A stretch of 64,000 nucleotides of DNA from Lewinella sp. W8 (GTDB lineage Bacteria > Bacteroidota > Bacteroidia > Chitinophagales > Saprospiraceae), in assembly GCF_004375085.3 (NCBI RefSeq), contig NZ_SNAQ03000026.1:1-64000 (forward strand), read 5' to 3'. The notes under the pieces are model-generated. The model was not told the DNA's origin. It saw only the letters and a list, made by a program, of their open reading frames with translations, and made no database searches. The translations under genes were made by a program, and so were the position numbers. Shown in pieces: positions 26,095 through 34,698 of the stretch. Position 1 is the first letter of the stretch, and every line of letters starts with the position of its first letter.

Positions 26095-26151
26095 GGAAGT
26101 AGCGCTCATCGGGTGCGTCGGAGCGAAGCGTAGCTCATCCTATGTGTCGCG
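26095..26151 (+). repeat. 57-bp dispersed repeat, copy 1
   Basis: This sequence matches the reverse complement of 62614-62670 at 50 of 57 positions. It includes the self-complementary-looking core GCGTCGGAGCGAAGC. It abuts the 3' end of the gene at 26156. Confidence 0.8.
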
Positions 26152-26155
26152 AACA

Positions 26156-26704
26156 TTATTCTATGTGATGGATTCGAGCTATCCCAATGTAGTCATATAC
26201 GCTTACGTCTATTGCAGTGATAATTGTTCCATCAGCATCGCGGATGACGTTATAATCATGGTCCCTGAAAAAGGGATGGTCAAGGAAACTATGCAGATTC
26301 AAACCCAGAAAATAGAGCTTGCCGACGTGATGCTCAACGGTGTAGTCTTCCGATAGGCCCAGGTCATTTAATTGCTCCTGAAGAATGGCCCGAAAAAGTG
26401 CGGCGTATCCGATGCAGTTGGCTCGTTCATTGTTCCAAACGGACTCAGGATCCTGATCCGATTGGTCAAAAGTGAAGCGGAGGCGAGCGGCCGTCAGGTC
26501 TTGGGCTTGATCAATGAGTTCGTCGATATCCGCTTGACGAAAAGTGGTCGTTTCGTCAGCCATCACTGCCCCGTGAACGTAGGCAGACATTTGGTACTCA
26601 CGTTGTCCAACAGAGGTATATGAGATCGTCGCACGGAAAAGCATGCCTTTAGCCAGTACTAGAATGGCCAAAATAAACAAGGCTCTTTTCAAGATTTTAT
26701 TCAC
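26156..26704 (-). CDS. Transglutaminase-like protein (predicted), membrane-anchored
   Basis: The protein has 182 residues. An N-terminal hydrophobic helix (residues 8-24) acts as signal anchor. The segment NERANCIGYAALFRAIL places a Cys (Cys97) at the start of a helix. A His occurs in FFRDHDYNVI (His149) and an Asp in TIITAIDVSV (Asp166). This Cys-His-Asp order is that of transglutaminase-fold cysteine enzymes. The activity is not established and the overall family is not recognised. AT-richer codons than the neighbours and flanking repeats hint at later arrival. Confidence 0.55.
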   Translation of the reverse strand: MNKILKRALFILAILVLAKGMLFRATISYTSVGQREYQMSAYVHGAVMADETTTFRQADIDELIDQAQDLTAARLRFTFDQSDQDPESVWNNERANCIGYAALFRAILQEQLNDLGLSEDYTVEHHVGKLYFLGLNLHSFLDHPFFRDHDYNVIRDADGTIITAIDVSVYDYIGIARIHHIE

Positions 26705-27033
26705 GGTCTCTACATCATCTACGGTAAGGAAACGACCCGGAGTTTATTTATTGCCCTTCTTTGATCCAACTCTCTACGTTAAGGTACAGTTGGTGCAAAA
26801 AGTCGAACACCGTTCGGCGGACGAGCCGCTAACGGCGAAGCCGTTTTTGCCTCGGCCGACGAACTCCCCAGCAACCAGTAACTAGCAACTCGTCAACCAG
26901 CAACCAGCAACCAGAACATTCCTTATCTTTGCGCCTTCCAAAATGATCGCGGGGGAGATGCTGGTCCATTCGCAACTTTTTTCGCTGGCCATCACCTTTC
27001 TACGCACTACAGTATTCTGAATTTTCCCACCCC
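26705..27033. other. Gap upstream of glyS with tandem 7-mers
   Basis: CAACCAG occurs three times in perfect tandem at 26894-26914, with near copies just upstream. A TATCTTTG -7-like box follows at 26924-26931, without a clear -33 TTG at the right distance. No further gene is seen in the gap. Confidence 0.5.
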
Positions 27034-28608
27034 ATGTCTACGATTGCCGCTGACTTTAAGAAGCTAACCGCCCACGCCAAGGAGTACGGTTTTATTTACC
27101 AGAGTAGTGAGATCTACGATGGTCTGGCCGCCGCCTATGATTACGGTCCGAACGGGGTCTTGCTGAAAAACAACCTGAAGGAGTACTGGTGGCGAAGCAT
27201 GGTGCAGCTGCACGACAACATCGTCGGTATTGATGCAGCCATCTTCATGCACCCCAAAACCTGGAAGGCCAGTGGTCACGTGGATGCCTTCAACGATCCG
27301 CTGATCGACAACAAGGACAGCAAGAAGCGCTACCGCGCTGACGTGCTGATTGAGGACTTCATGGACAAAATTGAGGGTAAGATCAATAAGGAGATCGCTA
27401 AAGCGAAGAAACGCTTTGGCGACGACTTTGACGAAGCCCAGTTCCGGGAGACCAACCCCAACGTGCTGCGCTACGCCAAGCAGCACAACGAGATCGGTAC
27501 CCGCCTGGCGACCGCCATGACCAATGGCGATATGGCCGAGTTGAAACAAATTATCGAAGACCTCGGCATTGCCGACCCCGACACCGGCAGCAAGAACTGG
27601 ACGGACGTCCGTCAGTTCAACCTGATGTTCTCCACCCAGCTGGGTAACATCGCCGGCGAAGAGGGCAAACTTTACCTCCGTCCCGAAACCGCCCAGGGTA
27701 TCTTCGTCAACTTCGTCAACGTACAGAAGACCACCCGTCAGAAGCTTCCCTTCGGTATCGCTCAGATCGGTAAGGCCTTCCGGAACGAGATCGTCGCCCG
27801 ACAGTTCATCTTCCGGATGCGGGAATTCGAGCAAATGGAGATGCAATTCTTCATCCAGCCCGGCACCCAGATGGAATGGTACAAATACTGGAAGGAAACG
27901 CGCCTGAAGTGGCATAAGGCTCTTGGTCATCCCGCCGAAAAACTCCGCTTCCACGACCACGAAAATTTGGCCCACTACGCTGATGCGGCCGTAGACATTC
28001 AGTTTGAATTTCCCTTCGGCTTTAAGGAACTCGAAGGTATCCACAGCCGCACTGATTTTGACCTCGGTGCCCACCAGGAGCTCTCCGGCAAGAAGATGCA
28101 GTACTTCGATCCCCAGACGAAGGAAAGCTACGTTCCCTACGTACTCGAAACCTCCATCGGTGCCGACCGCCTCTTCCTGGCCACCATGAGCCACGCCCTG
28201 CGCGAGGAACAGGTGCCAGGTCAGGATGACCCGAACAAGCGCCGTGACGTACTGGCCCTGCACCCCGCCATTGCGCCCATCAAAGCGGCCATCATGCCCC
28301 TGAAGCGCAACGATGAGCGGTTGGTGAACATGGCCAAGGACATCTTCAACGACCTACGCTACCGCTTTGACGTGCAGTACGACGACACCGGTGCCATTGG
28401 TAAACTCTACCGTCGTCAGGACGCCGTGGGTACGCCCTTCTGCATCACGGTCGACTTCGACTCCCTCGCCGACGGCGAGGCCCCCGGCACCGTCACCGTC
28501 CGGGATCGCGACACCCTGGAACAGGCCCGCGTCAAGATCGAAGATTTGGCCGGCTTTATCGGCCCCAAGGTCGACATGGCCACGCTGCTGGCGGAGGCGG
28601 GGAAGTAA
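27034..28608 (+). CDS. glyS: Glycyl-tRNA synthetase (single-chain type)
   Basis: The protein has 524 residues and is a class II synthetase of the eukaryote/archaea-like alpha2 type rather than the alpha2beta2 GlyQ/GlyS form. Motif 2 region: FGIAQIGKAFRNEI followed by RMREFEQMEMQFF. Motif 3 region: ETSIGADRLFLATM. The C-terminal anticodon-binding domain starts near APIKAAIMPLKRND and includes YDDTGAIGKLYRRQD. It charges tRNA-Gly. It ends convergent to hemW across a short repeat-containing gap. Confidence 0.95.
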   Translation: MSTIAADFKKLTAHAKEYGFIYQSSEIYDGLAAAYDYGPNGVLLKNNLKEYWWRSMVQLHDNIVGIDAAIFMHPKTWKASGHVDAFNDPLIDNKDSKKRYRADVLIEDFMDKIEGKINKEIAKAKKRFGDDFDEAQFRETNPNVLRYAKQHNEIGTRLATAMTNGDMAELKQIIEDLGIADPDTGSKNWTDVRQFNLMFSTQLGNIAGEEGKLYLRPETAQGIFVNFVNVQKTTRQKLPFGIAQIGKAFRNEIVARQFIFRMREFEQMEMQFFIQPGTQMEWYKYWKETRLKWHKALGHPAEKLRFHDHENLAHYADAAVDIQFEFPFGFKELEGIHSRTDFDLGAHQELSGKKMQYFDPQTKESYVPYVLETSIGADRLFLATMSHALREEQVPGQDDPNKRRDVLALHPAIAPIKAAIMPLKRNDERLVNMAKDIFNDLRYRFDVQYDDTGAIGKLYRRQDAVGTPFCITVDFDSLADGEAPGTVTVRDRDTLEQARVKIEDLAGFIGPKVDMATLLAEAGK

Positions 28609-28611
28609 GCT

Positions 28612-28714
28612 GGTTAAGACGCTATGCGTCGAAAATGCCCCCTCTGCGCAATAGTCTCTCAGGTTAAGACGCTATGCGTCGAAAATGTGAAAAGGCCGAC
28701 GCACAGCGTCGAAA
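28612..28714. repeat. Two 26-bp direct repeats plus a degenerate third
   Basis: 28612-28637 and 28662-28687 are identical over 26 bp, offset by 50. Each contains the hairpin GACGCTATGCGTC. A shorter related GACGCACAGCGTCGAAA follows at 28698-28714. The block fills the gap between the convergent glyS and hemW genes; no T run is seen. Confidence 0.85.
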
Positions 28715-28723
28715 CCAAGGTCT

Positions 28724-29980
28724 TCACACCCAAAACGCATCCGCCGCAATCCCGTCCGCCAGTTTCCAACCGGTACGGCTGAGGGCGTAGACGGGAGCGG
28801 AGGGATCGATGGGCCGGAAGTAGCCGGCCGCCACGTTTTCTCGCTGACTCTTGACGAAGTGGGCCCGCTTTTCGGGGCCGAAGCGGTCTTCCAGGTTGGC
28901 GAGGGGAATCCCGACGGCCCGGCGCAGGCCGGTCATGACGTATTCGTTGTATTGGTCGGTATCGGTGAGGTGTTCCTGCTCGTAGAGCAGGCCTTCGGCC
29001 GCGGCGTAGGCCGCGGGGGAATCAATCTCGGGCCAGAGTTTAGCGTAGCGGTTGTTGTTGGCCACGTTCCAGCGCCGGCGGCGCTGCCCGTTAAAGCTGT
29101 GGGCTCCGGGACCAACGCCCAGGTAGGGCCGTCCGCTCCAGTATCCGCTGTTGTGGCGGGATTGCTGGCCCGGCAGGCAGAAGTTGGAAATTTCGTAGTG
29201 CTCATAGCCGGCCGCCGTGAGGCCATCGACGAGCATATCGAAGTGGCGGGAGAATTTGGCGTCGTCGGTATCGGCCACCTCACCGGTGGCTACCTGATGG
29301 CCGAGGGCCGTTTTGGGCTCCACGGTCAGGGCGTAGGAGGAGATGTGGTGCACCCCAAGGTCGGCGGCGATCCGGAGATTGTCGGCCCACATGGCGTCGG
29401 TCGTGGTCTGTCCGCCGTAGATGAGATCGATGCTGGAGTTGTGAAAACCAGCGGCCACCGTAGCGTCGATGGCCCGGCGGGCCTCCTCGGCGTTGTGGGC
29501 GCGGTTCATGAAGCGCAGGTCCTCCTCGAAGAAGCTCTGCACCCCGATGCTGAGGCGGTTTATCGGGGAGGCGGCCAACAGCTCAATGGTGGCCCGATCA
29601 AGATCGTCGGGATTGGCCTCGAGGGTGATTTCCGGGAAGCTTTGCTCCTGACCGGAATCCGTGGCACCCGCACTTCGCTGCATTCTATCAAGAATCGGCG
29701 ATCCCGACGAGCTGAACGGAACTCGGGACCGTTGCCCTAAATACTCCATCTCCACCAACACGGCAAAAATACGTTCGAGTTCCTCCGCCGTTAACAAGGA
29801 AGGCGTTCCGCCGCCGAAGTAAACGGAAGACACGGGCCCGGGGGGCAGTTCCTCCCGGCGTAAGCGCAGCTCCATTTCCAGGGCGTCGAGCACGGCACGG
29901 CGGGGCTTCAGGTTGGTGCTGAAGTGGAAATTACAGTAGCTACAGGCTTGTTTGCAGAAGGGGATGTGGAGGTAGAGCAT
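28724..29980 (-). CDS. hemW: Radical SAM haem chaperone HemW (coproporphyrinogen oxidase-like)
   Basis: The protein has 418 residues. The 4Fe-4S motif CxxxCxxC is in FCKQACSYCNF (Cys9, 13, 16). It is followed by VYFGGGTPSLL, ITLEANPDDL, RLSIGVQSF and the HemN_C-like C-terminus. HemW proteins deliver haem and lack the HemN oxidase-specific residues; assignment over true HemN is by the short N-terminus. Residues about 80-115 (29633-29743) form an extra Ser/Gly/Arg-rich stretch between IFAVLVEME and EITLEANP that the family normally bridges in a few residues. It may derive from a repeat insertion kept in frame. Confidence 0.9.
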   Translation of the reverse strand: MLYLHIPFCKQACSYCNFHFSTNLKPRRAVLDALEMELRLRREELPPGPVSSVYFGGGTPSLLTAEELERIFAVLVEMEYLGQRSRVPFSSSGSPILDRMQRSAGATDSGQEQSFPEITLEANPDDLDRATIELLAASPINRLSIGVQSFFEEDLRFMNRAHNAEEARRAIDATVAAGFHNSSIDLIYGGQTTTDAMWADNLRIAADLGVHHISSYALTVEPKTALGHQVATGEVADTDDAKFSRHFDMLVDGLTAAGYEHYEISNFCLPGQQSRHNSGYWSGRPYLGVGPGAHSFNGQRRRRWNVANNNRYAKLWPEIDSPAAYAAAEGLLYEQEHLTDTDQYNEYVMTGLRRAVGIPLANLEDRFGPEKRAHFVKSQRENVAAGYFRPIDPSAPVYALSRTGWKLADGIAADAFWV

Positions 29981-29981
29981 C

Positions 29982-30593
29982 CTACTGGTTGCGGGGGCGA
30001 CGGCGCTTGCCGCTGCGGCCCATCATCCGGTGGCCCTGCTTGCCCATCCGCTGGGCAGCCTTCATCTGACCGGACTGCTTGAGGGCCTGGTCCAGCATGT
30101 CCATCTGTTCCCGGATTTGGGGAATCTTGATGTTGGCCTCCTTGGCCTTTTTGAGGTACTTCTTGGCGGCAGAAAAGTTCTTCCGCTGAAATTCAATCTG
30201 GGCCAGCTGGAACTGGAGGGTCGCCCGTTCGGTGGGCGTAGGAATCTCGATGCTTTCCGCCTTGCGGAGCCAGGCTTCCCCGGCCACCATGTCCTTGCGG
30301 CTCAGCGCGATGTTGCCGCGCATCATGTAGTAAAAGGCCTGGTTGGCGCTGTAAAGCCAGGAGGGCTTGAGCGTCAGGTTCAGAATTTTTTCTGCTCCGT
30401 CAAAGTCCTGCACCTGAATCTTCTTTGCCGCCGGGGCTACCGTGCCCAGGAAGATGTAGCCGCCCAGCAGGATGAGCCCGGTGAGGACAAAGAAAATGCC
30501 GTACCAGATACCCATACTCACCCAGAGTGCAATGCCGCCCAGCAGGCAGACACCAATCAGGGCAAAGCGCAGGTAAGGAGGAATGACAACCAT
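29982..30593 (-). CDS. Membrane-anchored TPR-like protein
   Basis: The protein has 203 residues. Two membrane helices in the first 50 residues (FALIGVCLLGGIALWVSMG and FVLTGLILLGGYIFLG) are followed by helix pairs of TPR type (ANQAFYYMMRGNIALSRKDM, ATLQFQLAQIEFQRKNFSAA). A strongly basic, Met-rich tail ends RRRPRNQ. No named family. It is one base upstream of hemW and so probably co-transcribed with it. Confidence 0.7.
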   Translation of the reverse strand: MVVIPPYLRFALIGVCLLGGIALWVSMGIWYGIFFVLTGLILLGGYIFLGTVAPAAKKIQVQDFDGAEKILNLTLKPSWLYSANQAFYYMMRGNIALSRKDMVAGEAWLRKAESIEIPTPTERATLQFQLAQIEFQRKNFSAAKKYLKKAKEANIKIPQIREQMDMLDQALKQSGQMKAAQRMGKQGHRMMGRSGKRRRPRNQ

Positions 30594-30698
30594 AGTTTCT
30601 ATTTTTTTCGCGGAGGCCGCGACTTGTTTTCAGTTGGGAAAAGCAACAAAGAGGATAGTCCCCTTCCGAAGTAAACAGTTTCAGCGCGCAAAGTTTTG

Positions 30699-31565
30699 CT
30701 ACGCTACTTCAGCTTCATATTTCTTTTGGGCCCGTTTCGCGACAAAGACGGACAGCTCGTAGAGCACGTAAAGCGGCAGGGCAATCAAAATCTGAGTCAC
30801 CACGTCCGGCGGCGTCAGCAGGCTGGCCAGCACGAGAATGCCGATAAAGCTGTGCTTGCGGTATTTGCGCATGCCCTCGGCGGTCACCATCCCGAAGCGG
30901 GCCAGAAAGTGGATCACGATGGGCAGCTCGAAAATCAGGGCCGCCGGCAGGGTGAACATGACCATGAAGCTGATCATGGAGCCCATCTGCGGTTGGTTGA
31001 CGGCTCCGCCCACTTCAAAGCCCATCAGGAAGTTGGTGCCAAAGGGAGCAATCACGAAGTAGCCAAAAGCTACCCCCATGAAGAACAAGACCGAGCAAAT
31101 GAAGATTACGCCACGGGTGGCCTTCTGTTCTTCCTTATACAGTCCCGGACGAATGAAGGACCAAATCTCGTAGAAAACGTAAGGGAAGGCAATCACAAAA
31201 CCGCCCACGAAGGACATCTTGACCGCCGTGATGAACTGCTCGCCAAACTGTACGGCCTGGATGGGCACGTTGGGGCCCGTCATACACAGGGCTTCTCCGG
31301 CGTTCAGCTGGCCGGACAGCCAACAAAAAAACTGGTAGCTCGGAAAATCATCGTAGTTGGTGCCGAAGAGGACGTAACGGAAATACCACTCCCGAAAGAT
31401 GAACAGGACTACGCCGGCAATCGCAATCGCGATCAGGCTGCGCATGACGTGCCACCGAAGTTCCTCCAGGTGGTCCACGAAAGACATCTCCTTTTCTTCG
31501 GGCAGGACGGGCTTACCGTCGTCATCAAATTCCCAATCGTCAACGTTATGCTGGTCGAGTGCCAT
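30699..31565 (-). CDS. tatC: Twin-arginine translocase subunit TatC
   Basis: The protein has 288 residues with six membrane segments. Family motifs: MSFVDHLEELRWHVMRS near the N-terminus, FGYFVIAPFGTNFL, and the C-terminal ASLLTPPDVVTQILIALPLYVLYE. TatC recognises the twin-arginine signal. A candidate substrate (RR-containing subunit-3-like lipoprotein) is encoded at 2307. No tatA is in the window. An insert of about 30 residues in the first periplasmic loop (NYDDFPSYQFFCWLSGQ) is common in this phylum. Confidence 0.96.
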   Translation of the reverse strand: MALDQHNVDDWEFDDDGKPVLPEEKEMSFVDHLEELRWHVMRSLIAIAIAGVVLFIFREWYFRYVLFGTNYDDFPSYQFFCWLSGQLNAGEALCMTGPNVPIQAVQFGEQFITAVKMSFVGGFVIAFPYVFYEIWSFIRPGLYKEEQKATRGVIFICSVLFFMGVAFGYFVIAPFGTNFLMGFEVGGAVNQPQMGSMISFMVMFTLPAALIFELPIVIHFLARFGMVTAEGMRKYRKHSFIGILVLASLLTPPDVVTQILIALPLYVLYELSVFVAKRAQKKYEAEVA

Positions 31566-31601
31566 AGCGCGAAGGTAAGGTCTTTTTTAATCCTGCGTAC
31601 G

Positions 31602-32483
31602 TCATATTTCGCCCTGCATCCCCTGGACGAGATAATCCGCCACGGCGCGCTCGCTGTACTCCCACAGTCGGCGGGCCAGCTGCTCGTTGCGGGCAATGGA
31701 CGAGGGCTTGCGCAGGCACTGGTGTTCGTCAAAGTAACGGCCGGAAACCTCCCGGACCTCCGGGCTCGAAGCCAGGTACACCGAGGTATTGGCGCCCTTC
31801 TCCGGGGAGCTGGCGAAGGGTTTGTACATCGTCCAGACCGTACTCGTCAGCGCACCGGCTTTTTTGTTGGCCAGGCGGGTGCCCACCACGCCGGGATGGA
31901 GGCAGTTGGTGGTCAACTCCGTGCCGTAGCGGCGGTCCAGTTCCATGGTAAAGAGCACGTTGGCCAGTTTGCTCTGGGCGTAGGCCGCCGATCCGTTGTA
32001 GTTACGGGAGCCCTTTTCGCCCCGAAGATTTTCGAAATCCAGTACCCCCTTCTTGTGGAGGGCGCTCGAGACGTTGATCACCCGGCTGCAAAGACGGCAG
32101 CACTGCAGGGCCGGCAGAAGGTTGAGGGTCAGCAGAAAGTGCCCGAGGTGATTGACCCCGAACTGGAGTTCGTACCCTTCCTTGGTGCGTTCCAGGCGAT
32201 CCGTGTACACCCCGGCATTATTGATCAACACGTCCAGCTTCGGGTGCTCGGCCAAAAACTCCTGGGCGGCATCCCGAACGGAGGATAGATCCGCCAGATC
32301 CAGCGGCAGTGTGTCGATGTTTTCGTTGCCCGTTTTTTCCGCAATTTGCTGGGCCGTGCGTTGGGCCTTCACGTCGTCGCGGCAGGCCAACACCAAATGA
32401 GCACCGCGCGCCGCTAGGCGCTCGGCCGTCGCCCGCCCGATTCCATCGTTCCCTCCGGTAATTAGGATGGTTTTGGTGTCCAT
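31602..32483 (-). CDS. Short-chain dehydrogenase/reductase (retinol dehydrogenase-like)
   Basis: The protein has 293 residues. The NAD(P) motif TGGNDGIG is at residues 9-16, NNAG follows (DVLINNAGVY), a catalytic Ser lies in INVSSALH and the YxxxK pair is YAQSKLAN. Layout and length match the RDH/WWOX-like SDRs often seen in bacteria with unknown substrate. It ends 36 bases upstream of tatC on the same strand, which may reflect only chance proximity. Confidence 0.9.
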   Translation of the reverse strand: MDTKTILITGGNDGIGRATAERLAARGAHLVLACRDDVKAQRTAQQIAEKTGNENIDTLPLDLADLSSVRDAAQEFLAEHPKLDVLINNAGVYTDRLERTKEGYELQFGVNHLGHFLLTLNLLPALQCCRLCSRVINVSSALHKKGVLDFENLRGEKGSRNYNGSAAYAQSKLANVLFTMELDRRYGTELTTNCLHPGVVGTRLANKKAGALTSTVWTMYKPFASSPEKGANTSVYLASSPEVREVSGRYFDEHQCLRKPSSIARNEQLARRLWEYSERAVADYLVQGMQGEI

Positions 32484-32650
32484 CTGCGTTTCACCTGGGG
32501 CCGTTTTAGGTCATCCACCGGATGCCTGTTGCCCCTCGGCTTTCACTTAACGCAGACAGGGGGGTAAAGGGTTGAATCCGAAGGCTTAAGTTCTGGCGGA
32601 CCCACCCAAAGTGGGAAGGGGGAAACGCCAAGATTGTCGGCCGACCGCCC

Positions 32651-33373
32651 TTATCCCTTCTCGTTGGTTACCAGCGTGCCGACGTTCTCTCCGAACATGA
32701 TTTTCCGCAGGTTCGTGGGTTCATTAACGTCAAAGACGATGATGGGCATATTGTTTTCCGCACAGAGGGCAAAGGCCGCCTGGTCCATGATCTGCAGCCC
32801 CTTGCGCATCACTTCCTTAAAACTGATCCGGTCGTACTTCACCGCCGTGGGATCTTTCTCGGGGTCGGCGGTGTAGATACCGTCCACCCGGGTCCCCTTC
32901 AGGATGATGTCCGCGTCAATTTCGTTGGCCCGCAGGGCGGCGGCGCTATCGGTAGTGAAGTAGGGGTTACCCGTTCCGGCGCTGAATATCACTACCCTCC
33001 CCTTCTCCAGGTGCCGGATGGCCCGACGCCGGATGTAGGGCTCGGCAATTTGCTGCATTTCGATGGCCGAAATCAGTCGGGTGAAGATGCCCTGCTGTTC
33101 CATAGTGCTCTGCAGTGCCATCCCGTTGATCACGGTCGCCAGCATGCCCATGTAGTCTCCTTGGGTACGCTCCACGCCGGATTGGCTGGCCGATAGGCCG
33201 CGGAAAATATTACCGCCACCAATGACCACGGCCACTTCCACGCCAATGTCAATCAGCTCCTGAATTTGTTGGGAATAATACTGCAGCTTCTTGGGGTCAA
33301 TGCCGTATTGCTGGTCCCCCATCAGGGTTTCACCACTCAATTTCAGCATTACCCGGCGATATTTCAGGGCCAT
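32651..33373 (-). CDS. pyrH: UMP kinase
   Basis: The protein has 240 residues of the amino-acid kinase fold: [12 protein letters not shown] at the N-terminus, [30 protein letters not shown] and the C-terminal [12 protein letters not shown]. It phosphorylates UMP to UDP in pyrimidine synthesis. The frr gene that commonly follows pyrH is absent here. A TATCTTCG -7-like box lies on the minus strand at 33399-33392. Confidence 0.96.
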   Translation of the reverse strand: MALKYRRVMLKLSGETLMGDQQYGIDPKKLQYYSQQIQELIDIGVEVAVVIGGGNIFRGLSASQSGVERTQGDYMGMLATVINGMALQSTMEQQGIFTRLISAIEMQQIAEPYIRRRAIRHLEKGRVVIFSAGTGNPYFTTDSAAALRANEIDADIILKGTRVDGIYTADPEKDPTAVKYDRISFKEVMRKGLQIMDQAAFALCAENNMPIIVFDVNEPTNLRKIMFGENVGTLVTNEKG

Positions 33374-33522
33374 GTCAGGGATGATTTGGCGCGAAGATAG
33401 GAACGGGGGAAGGAATGAGGGGCCAGTGCCCGCCCAACGTTTAAATTTCTGGTGGTCTGCTGCTGGAATTCGTGGTCAAACGAAGGGATCAGGTAGAAGT
33501 TCTCCCTGACCGCAAAAAAGGG

Positions 33523-33541
33523 GGGCGATCACCGCAGGTGC
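33523..33541 (-). repeat. Dispersed repeat, GCACCTGCG family (19-bp exact match to 48163-48181)
   Basis: Read on the minus strand, this 19-mer (GCACCTGCGGTGATCGCCC) is identical to 48163-48181. It lies in the 259-bp gap before the lipoprotein gene. Confidence 0.75.
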
Positions 33542-33632
33542 CGGGACGTGGGTAGCGCCAAAAAAATGGGGGATTAAGCTAAACTACGCGCTGGCTTCGT
33601 TTAGTTAGTCCCAGTAAAATCCCCCGCTAATT

Positions 33633-34175
33633 TTGCGATTACTACTTTTCTCCCTCTCGGTTATTCTCCTCGCCTTCGGCTGTCAACGCAGTACCGACGG
33701 TACCCGCCTGCTGGAAGTCACCTACCCACCCATCGATTTCGTCATCCCCGCCGGCCAGCCCAACTTTCAAACCCTCGTCATCGCTCAGGACGGACTGGCC
33801 ACCCGCTTCGTCGAAGAAATGATGGCCAACAACGTTGACCCCAGCGACATCGACCTCGTGGGAGGGCTGCGGGGCCGCGTCACCAGCCTCGACGGGCAGG
33901 ACCTCGGCGAACTCGAACGCATCGAGCTGCGGGCCTGCCCCATCGGGCAGCCCAACGGCTGCAATCAGTTTGACATCCTCTTCAGTGTCGATGATCTCTT
34001 CCGTCGCCGCGATCAGGTCGTCAACCTCAACCCCGGCCTGAGAAACTTCCGTAACCTCTTCGTGGGCAACGATAACATCCGCATCGAGATCGTCCTGACT
34101 CCCGGACTGACGACCTCCATCACCGTCGAGGCACGACTGGAATGGTCCGTCACCGCCATCGGGGATCTGGATTAG
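33633..34175 (+). CDS. Hypothetical lipoprotein
   Basis: The protein has 180 residues and starts at TTG. The signal sequence (MRLLLFSLSVILLAFGC) begins immediately, so this start is well supported despite the rare codon. Lipobox AFGC predicts lipidation at Cys17. The mature part is beta-rich (TYPPIDFVIPAGQ, IRIEIVLTPGLTTSITVEARLEW) with a Cys pair in LRACPIGQPNGCN. It has the feel of a surface beta-sandwich, but no family is recognised. Confidence 0.7.
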   Translation: MRLLLFSLSVILLAFGCQRSTDGTRLLEVTYPPIDFVIPAGQPNFQTLVIAQDGLATRFVEEMMANNVDPSDIDLVGGLRGRVTSLDGQDLGELERIELRACPIGQPNGCNQFDILFSVDDLFRRRDQVVNLNPGLRNFRNLFVGNDNIRIEIVLTPGLTTSITVEARLEWSVTAIGDLD

Positions 34176-34181
34176 GATCAA

Positions 34182-34698
34182 GGCTGTAGGATGAAGGATG
34201 GAGGACTTTGGTTTCGGGATAAAACGTTCATCGATTGCAACTCCCTAGAGTGTTCGGACGCCATTTCACTCAGCTACGCCTTCGCGAAACAGGCTTCCGA
34301 CCACCTTTCAACCCTGGTCGGAATAGTAAACTGTGCGGACATTGGCCGGACAGTTTCTGGTCCGAACAGTGGAGTTAATTGTTTAAAGGCCAAGTATTCC
34401 GGAGCTCGTCCGCCCAGGCGCGAGGAACGAACTGACTGGCCGGCCGAGCGGAGGCAACGAGTGCCCCAGTCGGTGGGCTAACCCCTCATTGCTCGCGTTC
34501 CGGCCAACGACCTGGTGTCGCTTTTCCCCGAAAAGCGACCATACCAACCATGAGGATTCCGCTACTCTATGATCTCTAGTCTTCTTTTCCCGGTAAATAT
34601 TGAACCCGCAATCCTTTACCGGTTGGGTTGCCTTTCGGGCTTGTCCGGCTGGCCAGACGGAAAAAGGAAACTCCATTGATGGGCAAAAGAAACCCCAC
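34182..34698. other. Long gap with hairpins, no convincing gene
   Basis: Short frames here have no family resemblance or codon bias. A 9-bp perfect hairpin lies at 34517-34539 (GTCGCTTTT / AAAAGCGAC), and CCGGTAAA / TTTACCGG face each other at 34590-34622. Either could shape the 3' end of the helicase transcript, which terminates towards this gap. Confidence 0.45.

Noticed and set aside
28612-28714. A CRISPR array between glyS and hemW
   Set aside because: Only two perfect repeats plus a short degenerate one, with unequal spacers and no cas genes.
34191-34481. A 96-residue plus-strand frame in the long gap before the helicase
   Set aside because: Composition is unlike the neighbouring genes, there is no domain and no start signal; treated as non-coding.
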